From: Nitrosomonadales bacterium
Lineage (GTDB): Bacteria; Pseudomonadota; Gammaproteobacteria; Burkholderiales; Gallionellaceae
DNA length: 7,626 nucleotides
Direction of reading: 5' to 3'
Assembly (NCBI GenBank): GCA_003235435.1
Contig: QJWF01000161.1
Coordinates: 1-7,626 of the forward strand
The position numbers and the translations under genes are program-made. Positions 1-7,626 of this stretch are shown piece by piece. The stretch's first letter is position 1. Every line of letters starts with the position of its first letter. Below the pieces are notes generated by a model, which was not told where the DNA came from, ran no database searches, and saw only the letters and a program-made list of their open reading frames with translations.

Positions 1-3000
1 AAAAGGAAGAGTTCGATTCGATCAAGATCGGGCTGGCTTCACCGGAAAAGATCCGCTCCTGGTCTTACGGCGAAGTCAAGAAGCCGGAAACCATCAACTA
101 TCGCACTTTCAAGCCGGAGCGTGACGGCCTTTTCTGTGCCAAGATTTTCGGTCCGGTGAAAGATTATGAATGCCTGTGCGGCAAGTACAAACGACTAAAA
201 CATCGCGGCGTGATCTGCGAAAAATGCGGCGTCGAAGTGACCTTATCCAAAGTCAGGCGCGAACGCATGGGCCATATCGAGTTGGCAAGCCCGGTGGCGC
301 ACATCTGGTTCCTGAAATCCCTGCCATCGCGTCTGGGCATGGTGCTGGACATGACTCTGCGCGACATCGAGCGGGTGTTGTACTTTGAAGCCTATGTGGT
401 GACCGAACCCGGCATGACCCCGCTGAACCGGGGCCAGCTGCTTTCGGAGGATGATTATCTGGCCAAGACTGAAGAGTATGGTGATGAGTTCAGCGCCACG
501 ATGGGAGCGGAAGGTATCCGGTCGTTGTTGGCCAATCTTGATGTAACCGCCGAAATCGAAGCGATACGCGCCGATCTTGCTGCAACCGGATCGGAAACCA
601 AGATCAAGAAATACGCCAAGCGCCTGAAAGTGCTTGAGGCATTCAACTCGTCCGGCATCAAGCCGCAGTGGATGGTGATGACGGTTTTGCCGGTATTGCC
701 CCCTGAACTGCGGCCTTTGGTGCCCCTGGATGGGGGCCGTTTTGCCACTTCGGATCTGAACGACCTTTATCGTCGCGTGATCAACCGCAACAACCGCCTG
801 CGTCGTCTGCTTGAATTGAAGGCGCCGGACATCATCGTGCGTAATGAAAAACGAATGCTGCAGGAGGCGGTGGATTCATTGCTGGATAACGGCCGTCGCG
901 GCAAGGCGATGACAGGAGCAAACAAGCGCCAGCTGAAATCCTTGGCCGACATGATCAAAGGCAAAAGTGGACGTTTCCGCCAGAATCTGCTGGGCAAACG
1001 CGTCGATTATTCCGGCCGTTCGGTAATCGTAGTGGGCCCGCAACTGAAATTGCATCAATGCGGGCTGCCCAAGAAAATGGCGCTCGAGCTGTTCAAGCCG
1101 TTTATTTTCAGCCGGCTCGAGGCGATGGGATTGGCCACCACGATCAAGGCCAGCAAGCGCATGGTAGAGGCTGAAGAACCGATCGTATGGGATATTCTCG
1201 ATGAAGTCATCCGCGAGCATCCGGTACTGTTGAATCGCGCGCCGACGCTGCACCGTCTGGGTATCCAGGCATTCGAGCCGATCCTGATAGAGGGCAAGGC
1301 GATCCAATTGCATCCTCTGGTATGTTCCGCGTTCAACGCCGACTTTGACGGTGACCAGATGGCGGTGCACGTGCCCCTGTCGCTGGAGGCTCAAATGGAA
1401 GCGCGCACGCTGATGTTGGCTTCCAACAACGTACTGTCGCCAGCTAACGGTGAACCTATTATCGTACCGTCGCAGGATATCGTGCTTGGGCTTTACTACA
1501 TGACCCGCGAAAGAGTTGGTTCGCTGGGAGAGGGCTCGATGTTTGCCAATATCGCCGAGGTTTCGCGCGCTTATGAGACGCGCGAAGTCGAACTGCAAGC
1601 CAAGGTGGTCGTCCGTTTGAAGGAAATCCACAGGGATGACTCAGGTCAGCCGGTAGAGCAAATGGTGCGTCATGAAACCACTGTAGGCCGCGCCCTGTTG
1701 TCGGAAGTTCTGCCGTCCGGGTTGCCGTTCGCCCTGATCAACAAGACACTCAAGAAAAAAGAGATATCGCGCCTGATAAATGCCAGTTTTCGCATATGCG
1801 GGCTGCGTGATACCGTGATCATGGCGGACAAGTTGATGTATACCGGTTTCAGTTATGCGACCCGTGCGGGCATTTCGATTTCGGTAGACGACATGTTGAT
1901 GCCGAAGCAAAAGAGCGACCTGATCGGCGCGGCCGAGAAGGAAGTCAAGGAAATCTTCACCCAATACACCTCCGGTCTGGTCACCGATGGCGAGCGCTAC
2001 AACAAGGTGGTTGACATCTGGGGGCGCACCGGGGATGTGGTAGCCAAAGCGATGATGGAACAACTGGGCAGCGAGCAGGTGATCGATCATGCAACAGGTT
2101 CTCCACGAACGGTCAAGGGCAAGCCGGTGATGCAGGAATCATTCAATTCCATCTACATGATGGCGGACTCCGGTGCGCGCGGATCGGCGGCACAAATCCG
2201 CCAGTTGGCGGGGATGCGCGGCCTGATGGCGAAGCCGGACGGTTCGATCATCGAGACACCCATTACCGCGAACTTCCGCGAAGGTTTGAACATGTTGCAG
2301 TACTTTATTTCAACGCACGGAGCGCGCAAAGGCCTGGCTGATACTGCTTTGAAGACCGCGAATTCCGGTTATCTGACCCGCCGTCTGGTGGATGTGACGC
2401 AAGATCTGGTGGTGATCGAGGAAGATTGCGGAACGGCCAATGGCACGGCAATAAAAGCCATGGTGGAGGGCGGCGAAGTGATCGAGGCGCTGGGTGAGCG
2501 CATCCTCGGCCGGGTGCTCAGTGCAGATGTGGTTAATCCTGAAAGCGGTGAAACACTTTTCGAAGCGGGAATGCTGCTGGATGAGGCTGCGGTAGAGCGC
2601 ATCGAGGCGCTCGGTGTCGACGAGATTAGGGTGCGCACCCCGTTGAGTTGCGAAACGCGCTTTGGTCTGTGCGCAAAATGTTACGGGCGTGATCTGGGTC
2701 GAGGGGGAATGGTGAACGTGGGTGAAGCGGTAGGTGTGATTGCCGCGCAATCCATCGGTGAACCGGGCACCCAGTTGACCATGCGTACTTTCCATATCGG
2801 CGGTGCTGCATCTCGAACCGTGGTGGCCAGCCAGGTGGAAAGCAAGTCCAACGGCGTGCTCAAATACAGCCCGAACATGCGCATGGTTACGACCGTGCGC
2901 GGTGAGTCTATCGTGGTTGCCCGCAGTGCCGAGGTGATCATCGCCGATGATCACGGGCGCGAGCGCGAACGCCACAAGGTTCCTTATGGCGCGGTCTTGT

Positions 3001-4217
3001 CTGGCAAGCAGGGCGATGCGGTAAAGGCTGGCATGATACTGGCTACCTGGGATCCGCATACCCGTCCGATCATTACCGAATACGCTGGCAAGATCAGCTT
3101 CCAGAATGTTGAAGAAGGAACGACAGTCGCGAAACAGATCGATGAGGTGACCGGACTATCCACGCTGGTGGTGATTGACCCGAAAAGATCCACTGCGCAA
3201 AGCAAGGGAGTACGCCCGATGGTTCGCCTGTATGGGAAAAACGGCCAGGAAGTAAAACTGGCTGGAACCGACACGGCGGTCAGCGTGACCTTCCAGACCG
3301 GTTCGATCATCACAGTCGAGGATGGCCAGCAAGTGGGAGTAGGTGAGGTGCTGGCGCGTATACCTCAGGAAAGCAGCAAGACCCGGGATATTACCGGCGG
3401 TTTGCCGCGCGTGGCGGAATTGTTCGAAGCGCGTGTCCCCAAGGATGCAGGCATGCTGGCAGAGTGCACCGGAACAGTCTCGTTTGGCAAGGACACCAAG
3501 GGCAAACAACGCCTCGTGATTACCGATGTAGACGGCATTGCGCATGAATTCCTGATCCCCAAGGAAAAACATGTTCTGGCACACGATGGCCAAGTGGTCA
3601 ACCAAGGCGAGATGATTGTTGATGGTCCGGCCGATCCGCATGACATATTGCGTTTGATGGGTGTGGCGGCGCTGGCTCGCTACATTACCGATGAGGTGCA
3701 GGAGGTTTATCGTTTGCAGGGCGTGAAGATCAGCGACAAACACATCGAAGTGATCGTGCGGCAGATGTTGCGCCGCGTGCAGATTAACGATGTAGGCGAT
3801 ACCCGTTTCATCACCGGTGAGCAAGTAGAGCGAGCTGATTTGCTGGCGGAAAACGAGCGTGTCATTGCCGAAGGCAAGACTCCGGCAACATATGACTTTG
3901 TTCTGCTGGGGATCACCAAGGCTTCTCTGTCCACCGACTCGTTCATTTCCGCTGCTTCCTTCCAGGAAACCACGCGCGTGTTGACCGAGGCGGCGATCAT
4001 GGGCAAGCGGGACGATTTGCGCGGCCTCAAGGAAAACGTCATCGTCGGCCGTTTGATCCCGGCCGGTACTGGGTTGGCCTACCATGTACTGCGGCGCAAA
4101 CAGCGTCTTGGAATAGATATGGCCGAGGGGCGCGAATTACAGGAAGGCGATCAGGAAATGCCGGCAGAAACGCTTGACAACCCTGAATTGCTTGACACTT
4201 CCGGGGTTTCTCACTAG
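1..4217 (+). CDS. rpoC: DNA-directed RNA polymerase subunit beta' (5'-truncated by window edge)
   Basis: This is the largest catalytic subunit of RNA polymerase, which pairs with beta to form the active site and clamp. The frame is open from the window edge (first whole codon at 3, 1404 residues to the TAG at 4215-4217). It matches the family from the EEFDAIKI segment onward, so only about 13 N-terminal residues are missing. The GTG at 156 is an internal valine (E. coli V65), not the start, because conserved sequence such as [16 protein letters not shown] precedes it. Visible landmarks are the N-terminal zinc cysteines (CLC and CEKC), the catalytic NADFDGDQM at 1335-1361 (equivalent of D460/D462/D464), the second zinc site with cysteine codons at 2427, 2649, 2670 and 2679, and the trigger loop with MRTFHIGG from 2781. 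The large trigger-loop insertion (SI3) typical of Proteobacteria is present. Relative to remembered E. coli RpoC there are about 8 extra residues around 2088-2138. The stop codon overlaps the promoter of the next operon. Identification is essentially certain. Confidence 0.99.
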   Translation, partial: KEEFDSIKIGLASPEKIRSWSYGEVKKPETINYRTFKPERDGLFCAKIFGPVKDYECLCGKYKRLKHRGVICEKCGVEVTLSKVRRERMGHIELASPVAHIWFLKSLPSRLGMVLDMTLRDIERVLYFEAYVVTEPGMTPLNRGQLLSEDDYLAKTEEYGDEFSATMGAEGIRSLLANLDVTAEIEAIRADLAATGSETKIKKYAKRLKVLEAFNSSGIKPQWMVMTVLPVLPPELRPLVPLDGGRFATSDLNDLYRRVINRNNRLRRLLELKAPDIIVRNEKRMLQEAVDSLLDNGRRGKAMTGANKRQLKSLADMIKGKSGRFRQNLLGKRVDYSGRSVIVVGPQLKLHQCGLPKKMALELFKPFIFSRLEAMGLATTIKASKRMVEAEEPIVWDILDEVIREHPVLLNRAPTLHRLGIQAFEPILIEGKAIQLHPLVCSAFNADFDGDQMAVHVPLSLEAQMEARTLMLASNNVLSPANGEPIIVPSQDIVLGLYYMTRERVGSLGEGSMFANIAEVSRAYETREVELQAKVVVRLKEIHRDDSGQPVEQMVRHETTVGRALLSEVLPSGLPFALINKTLKKKEISRLINASFRICGLRDTVIMADKLMYTGFSYATRAGISISVDDMLMPKQKSDLIGAAEKEVKEIFTQYTSGLVTDGERYNKVVDIWGRTGDVVAKAMMEQLGSEQVIDHATGSPRTVKGKPVMQESFNSIYMMADSGARGSAAQIRQLAGMRGLMAKPDGSIIETPITANFREGLNMLQYFISTHGARKGLADTALKTANSGYLTRRLVDVTQDLVVIEEDCGTANGTAIKAMVEGGEVIEALGERILGRVLSADVVNPESGETLFEAGMLLDEAAVERIEALGVDEIRVRTPLSCETRFGLCAKCYGRDLGRGGMVNVGEAVGVIAAQSIGEPGTQLTMRTFHIGGAASRTVVASQVESKSNGVLKYSPNMRMVTTVRGESIVVARSAEVIIADDHGRERERHKVPYGAVLSGKQGDAVKAGMILATWDPHTRPIITEYAGKISFQNVEEGTTVAKQIDEVTGLSTLVVIDPKRSTAQSKGVRPMVRLYGKNGQEVKLAGTDTAVSVTFQTGSIITVEDGQQVGVGEVLARIPQESSKTRDITGGLPRVAELFEARVPKDAGMLAECTGTVSFGKDTKGKQRLVITDVDGIAHEFLIPKEKHVLAHDGQVVNQGEMIVDGPADPHDILRLMGVAALARYITDEVQEVYRLQGVKISDKHIEVIVRQMLRRVQINDVGDTRFITGEQVERADLLAENERVIAEGKTPATYDFVLLGITKASLSTDSFISAASFQETTRVLTEAAIMGKRDDLRGLKENVIVGRLIPAGTGLAYHVLRRKQRLGIDMAEGRELQEGDQEMPAETLDNPELLDTSGVSH
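4172..4197 (+). repeat. Direct repeat of an 8-mer that contains a -35 hexamer
   Basis: The octamer GCTTGACA occurs at 4172-4179 and again at 4190-4197, 18 bp apart, within the last codons of rpoC. The two copies encode the leucine-aspartate pairs of the LDNPELLD segment. Only the second copy has a -10 element at the right distance: 17 bp downstream of the first copy the sequence is ACTTCC. The repeat is exact, but it may be chance or a consequence of the repeated LD codons. Confidence 0.6.
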
Positions 4218-4220
4218 AAT
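4192..4220 (+). promoter_or_regulatory. Predicted sigma70-type promoter of the str operon, overlapping the rpoC stop codon
   Basis: A perfect -35 hexamer TTGACA lies at 4192-4197. A 17-bp spacer follows, then TAGAAT at 4215-4220, which differs from the consensus -10 by one base. The first three bases of the -10 element are the rpoC stop codon TAG. Transcription would start near 4226-4228, giving a leader of about 105 nt before rpsL. This is seen directly in the sequence; promoter activity is inferred. The near-ideal hexamers and spacing suit a strong housekeeping promoter for ribosomal protein and elongation factor genes. The region upstream of the -35 is rpoC coding sequence and is not A/T-rich, so no UP element is evident. 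Confidence 0.8.
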
Positions 4221-4236
4221 TCGCAACCTTTTTTCC

Positions 4237-4273
4237 CGTCGCAGCGGACGAATTTTGTTGTCTTGCTGCGACG
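4237..4273 (+). promoter_or_regulatory. Leader hairpin between rpoC and rpsL (possible attenuator or weak terminator)
   Basis: CGTCGCAGC at 4237-4245 and GCTGCGACG at 4265-4273 are perfect inverted repeats. They form a 9-bp GC-rich stem, extendable inward by two G-U pairs, leaving a 15-nt loop. The sequence just after the stem is U-rich but interrupted (TTGTATTTT), so it is weaker than a standard intrinsic terminator. The hairpin lies downstream of the predicted str promoter start, so transcripts from that promoter and read-through from rpoBC would both cross it. It could terminate part of the rpoC transcription, attenuate the str operon, or stabilise the leader. The pairing is seen; the function is not settled. 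Confidence 0.5.
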
Positions 4274-4300
4274 TTGTATTTTGATATGTTGATTTTTAAC

Positions 4301-4333
4301 AGGATTTTAGAAAAATTTAGGATTTGTAGAAAA
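4301..4333 (+). repeat. Imperfect tandem duplication carrying two SD-like AGGA motifs before rpsL
   Basis: The segment starting AGGATTTTAGAAAA at 4301 is followed 18 nt later by AGGATTTGTAGAAAA at 4319, which differs by one inserted base. The second AGGA (4319-4322) lies 10 nt before the rpsL ATG at 4333 and is the likely ribosome binding site. The first lies 28 nt before it, too far to direct that start. The upstream copy may be a relic of a small duplication or a ribosome standby site; both are inference. Confidence 0.55.
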
Positions 4334-4710
4334 TGCCAACCATTAATCAGTTGATTCGCAAGCCGCGTGTAGCAACTACGGAAAAGAGCAAAGTTCCGGC
4401 CTTGGGTGGGTCTCCGCAAAAGCGCGGTGTCTGCACGCGTGTCTATACCACGACTCCGAAGAAGCCGAATTCCGCATTGCGCAAAGTGGCCAAGGTGCGT
4501 TTGACCAACGGGTTCGAGGTAATCAGCTACATCGGCGGTGAAGGTCACAATCTGCAGGAACACTCTGTAGTGTTGTTGCGTGGCGGCCGCGTAAAGGATC
4601 TGCCTGGCGTGCGTTATCACATGGTACGCGGCAGTTTGGATACCGCAGGCGTGAAGGATCGCAAGCAGGCTCGTTCGAAATACGGCTCGAAGCGAGCAAA
4701 GAAGGCCTAA
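4333..4710 (+). CDS. rpsL: 30S ribosomal protein S12
   Basis: S12 sits at the 30S decoding centre, where it monitors codon-anticodon pairing, and is the classical target of streptomycin resistance mutations. The 125-residue product begins [12 protein letters not shown] and carries the hallmark [14 protein letters not shown] segment with K43, and the [11 protein letters not shown] segment with K88 and D89. Lysine at 43 and 88 is the unmutated, streptomycin-sensitive state at the two best-known resistance positions. D89 is the residue methylthiolated by RimO in E. coli. Length matches betaproteobacterial S12. The ATG is supported by the conserved N-terminus and by an AGGA 10 nt upstream. It is the first gene after the promoter overlapping the rpoC end, and rpsG follows after 58 nt. 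Confidence 0.99.
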   Translation: MPTINQLIRKPRVATTEKSKVPALGGSPQKRGVCTRVYTTTPKKPNSALRKVAKVRLTNGFEVISYIGGEGHNLQEHSVVLLRGGRVKDLPGVRYHMVRGSLDTAGVKDRKQARSKYGSKRAKKA

Positions 4711-4768
4711 GTTTCAGCAATAGTAAGGTTTGATCAAGATAATTTACAGAAAATTTTCCGAGGTAGTT
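4711..4768 (+). other. rpsL-rpsG spacer
   Basis: This is a 58-nt AT-rich spacer. It contains a TTGATCAA palindrome at 4730-4737, a GAAAATTTTC palindrome at 4749-4758, and the rpsG ribosome binding site GAGGT at 4760-4764. In E. coli the corresponding longer spacer holds the site where S7 represses its own operon. I could not recognise that structure here, and both palindromes lack room for an RNA loop, so no regulatory element is claimed. Confidence 0.5.
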
Positions 4769-5239
4769 ATGCCAAGACGCAGAGAAGTTCCCAAACGTGA
4801 AATCCTTCCGGATCCAAAGTTCGGCAACCAGGATTTGTCCAAGTTCGTGAATGTACTGATGACATCAGGCAAAAAATCGGTTGCAGAGCGCATCCTTTAT
4901 GGCGCGCTGGAACAGGTCGGCAAAAAGACCAGCAAGGACGCAATTGAGGTGTTCAACTTGGCGCTTACCAATGTCAAGCCTCAGGTCGAGGTAAAGAGTC
5001 GTCGAGTCGGTGGCGCGAACTATCAAGTTCCGGTCGAGGTGCGTCCTTCACGCCGCGTTGCTCTGGGGATGCGCTGGCTAAAGGATTTCGCGCGCAAGCG
5101 TGGCGAAAAATCGATGGGCATGCGACTGGCCGGAGAGCTGATCGATGCTTCCGAGGGTCGTGGCGGCGCAGTCAAGAAACGCGAAGAAGTACATCGTATG
5201 GCTGAAGCGAACAAGGCGTTTTCTCATTTCCGTTTCTGA
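4769..5239 (+). CDS. rpsG: 30S ribosomal protein S7
   Basis: S7 is a primary 16S rRNA-binding protein that nucleates assembly of the 30S head and lies near the E-site tRNA. The 156-residue product starts [19 protein letters not shown] and contains the conserved [16 protein letters not shown] segment (start near residue 80). It ends in AFSHFRF, the form usual in Betaproteobacteria rather than the AFAHYRW end of enterobacteria. The ATG at 4769 is preferred over the in-frame TTG at 4730 because it gives the family's exact N-terminus and has GAGG 5 nt upstream; the intervening codons do not resemble S7. In E. coli S7 is the autoregulator of this operon, which is likely but not shown here. Confidence 0.99.
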   Translation: MPRRREVPKREILPDPKFGNQDLSKFVNVLMTSGKKSVAERILYGALEQVGKKTSKDAIEVFNLALTNVKPQVEVKSRRVGGANYQVPVEVRPSRRVALGMRWLKDFARKRGEKSMGMRLAGELIDASEGRGGAVKKREEVHRMAEANKAFSHFRF

Positions 5240-5303
5240 TCGGATCAAAACAGTTGTTATTCTCAATTTTTTTTACCAATTACAAAATAGTTAGGCATCT
5301 ACC
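5240..5303 (+). other. rpsG-fusA spacer with T-tract
   Basis: This is a 64-nt AT-rich gap. TGATC and GATCA flank a single G at 5237-5247 (overlapping the rpsG stop), and a run of eight Ts spans 5267-5274. No stable stem directly precedes the T run, so this is not called a terminator. A TAGG motif at 5292-5295 serves as the probable ribosome binding site for fusA, 8 nt before its GTG. Confidence 0.5.
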
Positions 5304-7397
5304 GTGGCACGTAAAACACCCATCGAGCGTTACCGCAATATCGGCATCAGCGCGCATATAGACGCAGGCAAGACCACCACTACAGAGCGTATCCTGTTTT
5401 ATACGGGTGTGAATTATAAGATTGGTGAGGTGCATGACGGAGCAGCCACCATGGACTGGATGGAGCAAGAGCAGGAACGTGGAATCACGATCACTTCCGC
5501 TGCGACCACTTGCTTCTGGAAGGGTATGGACCTGAACTTTCCGGAGCATCGCTTCAATATCATCGATACGCCGGGTCACGTGGATTTTACCATCGAGGTG
5601 GAACGTTCTATGCGTGTGCTGGATGGCGCATGTATGGTGTATTGCGCTGTGGGCGGTGTGCAGCCGCAATCCGAAACGGTATGGCGCCAGGCCAATAAAT
5701 ACAAGGTTCCTCGTCTCGCATTCGTCAATAAGATGGACCGTACCGGTGCGAACTTCTTCAAAGTTGTCGACCAGATGAAGACACGCCTGAAGGCCAATCC
5801 GGTACCCATCGTGGTTCCGATCGGTGCCGAGGAAAAATTCGTCGGAGTGGTGGATCTGATCAAGATGAAGGCAATCTACTGGGACGAGGCTTCCCAGGGC
5901 ATGAAGTTCGATTACAAGGAAATACCTGCGGAACTGAAATCGGTCGCGCAAGAGTGGCGCGAGAAAATGGTGGAAACGGCCGCCGAAGCGACCGAGGATA
6001 TGATGAATCATTACCTCGAGAACGGCGACCTGTCGGAAGATCAGGTCATTAATGGCTTGCGCCTGCGCACAATAGCCTGCGAGATACAGCCGATGCTGTG
6101 CGGCTCTGCATTCAAGAACAAAGGGGTGCAGCGCATGCTGGATGCGGTAGTCCAGTTCCTGCCTTCACCTGTCGATATCCCTCCAGTAACGGGGCATAAG
6201 GAGAATGGCGAAGAAGATAGCCGCATGGCGGATGACAAGGAGAGTTTTTCTGCGCTGGCATTCAAACTGATGACAGATCCTTTTGTTGGGCAACTGACTT
6301 TTGTGCGCGTCTATTCCGGCGTGCTGAAGAAGGGAGACACTGTTTATAACTCGGTGCGCGGCAAAAAAGAGCGCATAGGCCGTATCGTGCAAATGCACGC
6401 AAACAATCGCGAGGAGATCGACGAGATACTTGCTGGCGATATTGCTGCCTGTATCGGACTTAAGGAAGTGACCACCGGAGAATCACTGTGCGATCCCAAT
6501 AAGCCGATCATTTTGGAGCGTATGATATTCCCGGAACCGGTGATACACGTGGCGGTTGAGCCGAAAACCAAGGCCGACCAGGAAAAGATGGGCATCGCTT
6601 TGGGTCGTCTGGCACAGGAAGACCCTTCGTTCCGCGTGCGCACCGATGAAGAATCTGGTCAGACAATCATTTCCGGTATGGGCGAGTTACACCTCGAAAT
6701 CCTCGTGGACCGCATGAAGCGCGAATTTGGCGTCGAGGCAAATGTTGGTGCGCCACAAGTTGCCTACCGCGAAGCAATCAAGAAACCAGTCGATGTGGAA
6801 GGTAAATTCGTCAAGCAATCCGGCGGCCGTGGCCAGTACGGCCATGTGTGGATCAAGATGGAGCCTAATGAAGCGGGCAAGGGCTTCGAGTTCGTCGATG
6901 CGATAAAGGGCGGTACGGTTCCGCGTGAATTCATCCCTGCTGTGGAAAAAGGGTTGCTTGAAACATTACCCAACGGCGTACTGGCCGGTTTTCCGGTGGT
7001 GGATGTCAAGGTCACCCTGTTCGACGGGTCTTCACATGATGTGGACTCCAACGAAAACGCCTTCAAGATGGCGGCTTCGATGGCGTTCAAGGACGGTATG
7101 CGCAAGGCCAGCCCTGTTCTGCTCGAACCGATGATGTCGGTTGAGGTGGAAACGCCCGAAGACTATACCGGCACTGTGATGGGTGACTTGTCGTCACGTC
7201 GGGGCATGGTTCAGGGTATGGACGATATGGCGGGAGGCGGTAAGGCTGTGCGAGCAGAGGTTCCACTTGCAGAGATGTTTGGCTATTCGACCGCTTTGCG
7301 CTCAGCGACACAAGGGCGTGCTACTTATACGATGGAATTCAAACATTATGCGGAAGCACCGAAGAGTGTTGCTGAAGCAGTTATGAACAAGAAGTAA
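5304..7397 (+). CDS. fusA: Elongation factor G
   Basis: EF-G is the GTPase that drives translocation of tRNA and mRNA and, with ribosome recycling factor, helps split ribosomes. The 697-residue product has the full G domain: AHIDAGKT at 17-24 (G1), RGITI at 59-63 (G2), DTPGH at 87-91 (G3), NKMD at 141-144 (G4) and GSAF at 267-270 (G5). Domains II to V follow. The tip of domain IV carries the conserved SHDVDS segment, with the histidine at 578. The start is GTG at 5304, fixed by the conserved [16 protein letters not shown]-terminus and a TAGG motif 8 nt upstream. Length is close to that of other proteobacterial EF-G proteins (704 in E. coli). All motifs are intact, so this is the canonical translocating EF-G. 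It sits between rpsG and tuf, as in the str operon. Confidence 0.99.
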   Translation: MARKTPIERYRNIGISAHIDAGKTTTTERILFYTGVNYKIGEVHDGAATMDWMEQEQERGITITSAATTCFWKGMDLNFPEHRFNIIDTPGHVDFTIEVERSMRVLDGACMVYCAVGGVQPQSETVWRQANKYKVPRLAFVNKMDRTGANFFKVVDQMKTRLKANPVPIVVPIGAEEKFVGVVDLIKMKAIYWDEASQGMKFDYKEIPAELKSVAQEWREKMVETAAEATEDMMNHYLENGDLSEDQVINGLRLRTIACEIQPMLCGSAFKNKGVQRMLDAVVQFLPSPVDIPPVTGHKENGEEDSRMADDKESFSALAFKLMTDPFVGQLTFVRVYSGVLKKGDTVYNSVRGKKERIGRIVQMHANNREEIDEILAGDIAACIGLKEVTTGESLCDPNKPIILERMIFPEPVIHVAVEPKTKADQEKMGIALGRLAQEDPSFRVRTDEESGQTIISGMGELHLEILVDRMKREFGVEANVGAPQVAYREAIKKPVDVEGKFVKQSGGRGQYGHVWIKMEPNEAGKGFEFVDAIKGGTVPREFIPAVEKGLLETLPNGVLAGFPVVDVKVTLFDGSSHDVDSNENAFKMAASMAFKDGMRKASPVLLEPMMSVEVETPEDYTGTVMGDLSSRRGMVQGMDDMAGGGKAVRAEVPLAEMFGYSTALRSATQGRATYTMEFKHYAEAPKSVAEAVMNKK

Positions 7398-7425
7398 ATT
7401 GTAAGATTAGGTTATAGATTGATTT

Positions 7426-7431
7426 GAGAGG
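7426..7431 (+). promoter_or_regulatory. Ribosome binding site of tuf
   Basis: GAGAGG lies 9 nt before the tuf ATG, in the 43-nt fusA-tuf gap. It is the most extended Shine-Dalgarno-like match among the intergenic gaps here, fitting the very high EF-Tu output known in bacteria. No separate promoter is evident in the gap. Confidence 0.7.
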
Positions 7432-7440
7432 CGATAAATC

Positions 7441-7626
7441 ATGGCAAAGAGCAAATTTGAACGCAGCAAACCGCACGTCAATGTAGGCACGATTGGCCAC
7501 GTGGACCATGGCAAGACCACGCTGACAGCGGCGATCACGATGGTGCTGTCGAAGAAATTCGGCGGCGAAGCCAAGGCCTACGACCAGATCGACGCGGCAC
7601 CCGAGGAAAAGGCGCGCGGCATCACG
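7441..7626 (+). CDS. tuf: Elongation factor Tu (3'-truncated by window edge)
   Basis: EF-Tu is the GTPase that carries aminoacyl-tRNA to the ribosomal A site. Only the first 62 codons are present. They start [19 protein letters not shown] and include the P-loop GHVDHGKT at residues 19-26. The frame reaches the window end at the start of the switch I motif (RGIT, residues 59-62). The ATG is preceded by GAGAGG at good spacing. The gene closes the str operon order after fusA. Many Betaproteobacteria carry two tuf copies, so whether this is the only one cannot be told from this window. Confidence 0.98.
   Translation, partial: MAKSKFERSKPHVNVGTIGHVDHGKTTLTAAITMVLSKKFGGEAKAYDQIDAAPEEKARGIT

Noticed and set aside
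156..158. GTG as a start codon for rpoC.
   Set aside because: The frame stays open to the window edge and encodes conserved RpoC sequence upstream, so this GTG is internal valine.
3156..4085. 309-codon open frame on the minus strand, and similar antisense frames of about 250 codons at 876-1631 and 2310-3059.
   Set aside because: They lie wholly opposite conserved rpoC codons, resemble no known family, and have no promoter or ribosome binding site I can see. They are shadows of the codon bias of the coding strand.
4286..4354. A 22-codon ORF in the rpsL leader (ATG at 4286) overlapping the rpsL start in another frame, a possible leader peptide.
   Set aside because: It has no Shine-Dalgarno sequence upstream, no distinctive composition and no run of regulatory codons. 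Such short ORFs are expected by chance.
4730..4768. In-frame TTG extension giving S7 13 extra residues.
   Set aside because: The extra residues do not match S7, and the ATG at 4769 has a proper Shine-Dalgarno sequence and gives the standard N-terminus.
5243..5275. Possible intrinsic terminator before the eight-T run upstream of fusA.
   Set aside because: Only a weak A/T-rich stem with mismatches can be drawn before the T run. Termination here would also cut off fusA and tuf from the operon promoter.
5255..5286. Possible fusA promoter (TTGTTA with TACAAA).
   Set aside because: The hexamers are 20 bp apart and both imperfect, so this is not better than chance in AT-rich sequence.
7399..7418. 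Possible tuf promoter in the fusA-tuf gap (TTGTAA with TATAGA).
   Set aside because: The spacing of about 8 bp is far too short for a sigma70 promoter.

Overview
The window is a housekeeping transcription and translation locus, with all genes on the + strand in the order rpoC (5' end missing) - rpsL - rpsG - fusA - tuf (3' end missing). Every long reading frame is accounted for by a universally conserved protein. There is no sign of mobile DNA, CRISPR, tRNA/rRNA genes, defence genes or foreign-looking sequence.

Organism: the proteins are proteobacterial, and details such as S7 ending in FSHFRF, a 125-residue S12 and the N-terminus of EF-Tu fit the Betaproteobacteria. RpoC placed directly upstream of the str operon also fits. 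I lean to a Nitrosomonadales/Gallionellaceae-type bacterium of moderate GC, but the genus is a guess from remembered sequences and was not tested.

Layout: 1-4217 holds almost all of rpoC (beta' subunit of RNA polymerase; roughly the first 13 residues lie before the window). Positions 4172-4332 are the main regulatory stretch. It contains a near-consensus sigma70-type promoter (TTGACA, 17-bp spacer, TAGAAT) whose -10 element includes the rpoC stop codon. A leader of about 105 nt follows, with a 9-bp GC-rich hairpin and a short duplicated Shine-Dalgarno-like segment just before rpsL. Then come rpsL (S12, 4333-4710), a 58-nt spacer, rpsG (S7, 4769-5239), a 64-nt AT-rich spacer, fusA (EF-G, GTG start, 5304-7397), a 43-nt spacer and the first 62 codons of tuf (EF-Tu, from 7441).

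How they work together: beta' is part of the transcription machinery. S12 and S7 are 30S ribosomal proteins at the decoding centre and at the head/E-site, EF-G drives translocation, and EF-Tu delivers aminoacyl-tRNA. The rpsL-rpsG-fusA-tuf set is the classical streptomycin (str) operon, most simply read as one transcript from the promoter at the end of rpoC plus possible read-through from the rpoBC operon. No previously undescribed system is visible. The points worth a second look are the promoter/stop-codon overlap and the structure of the rpsL leader.
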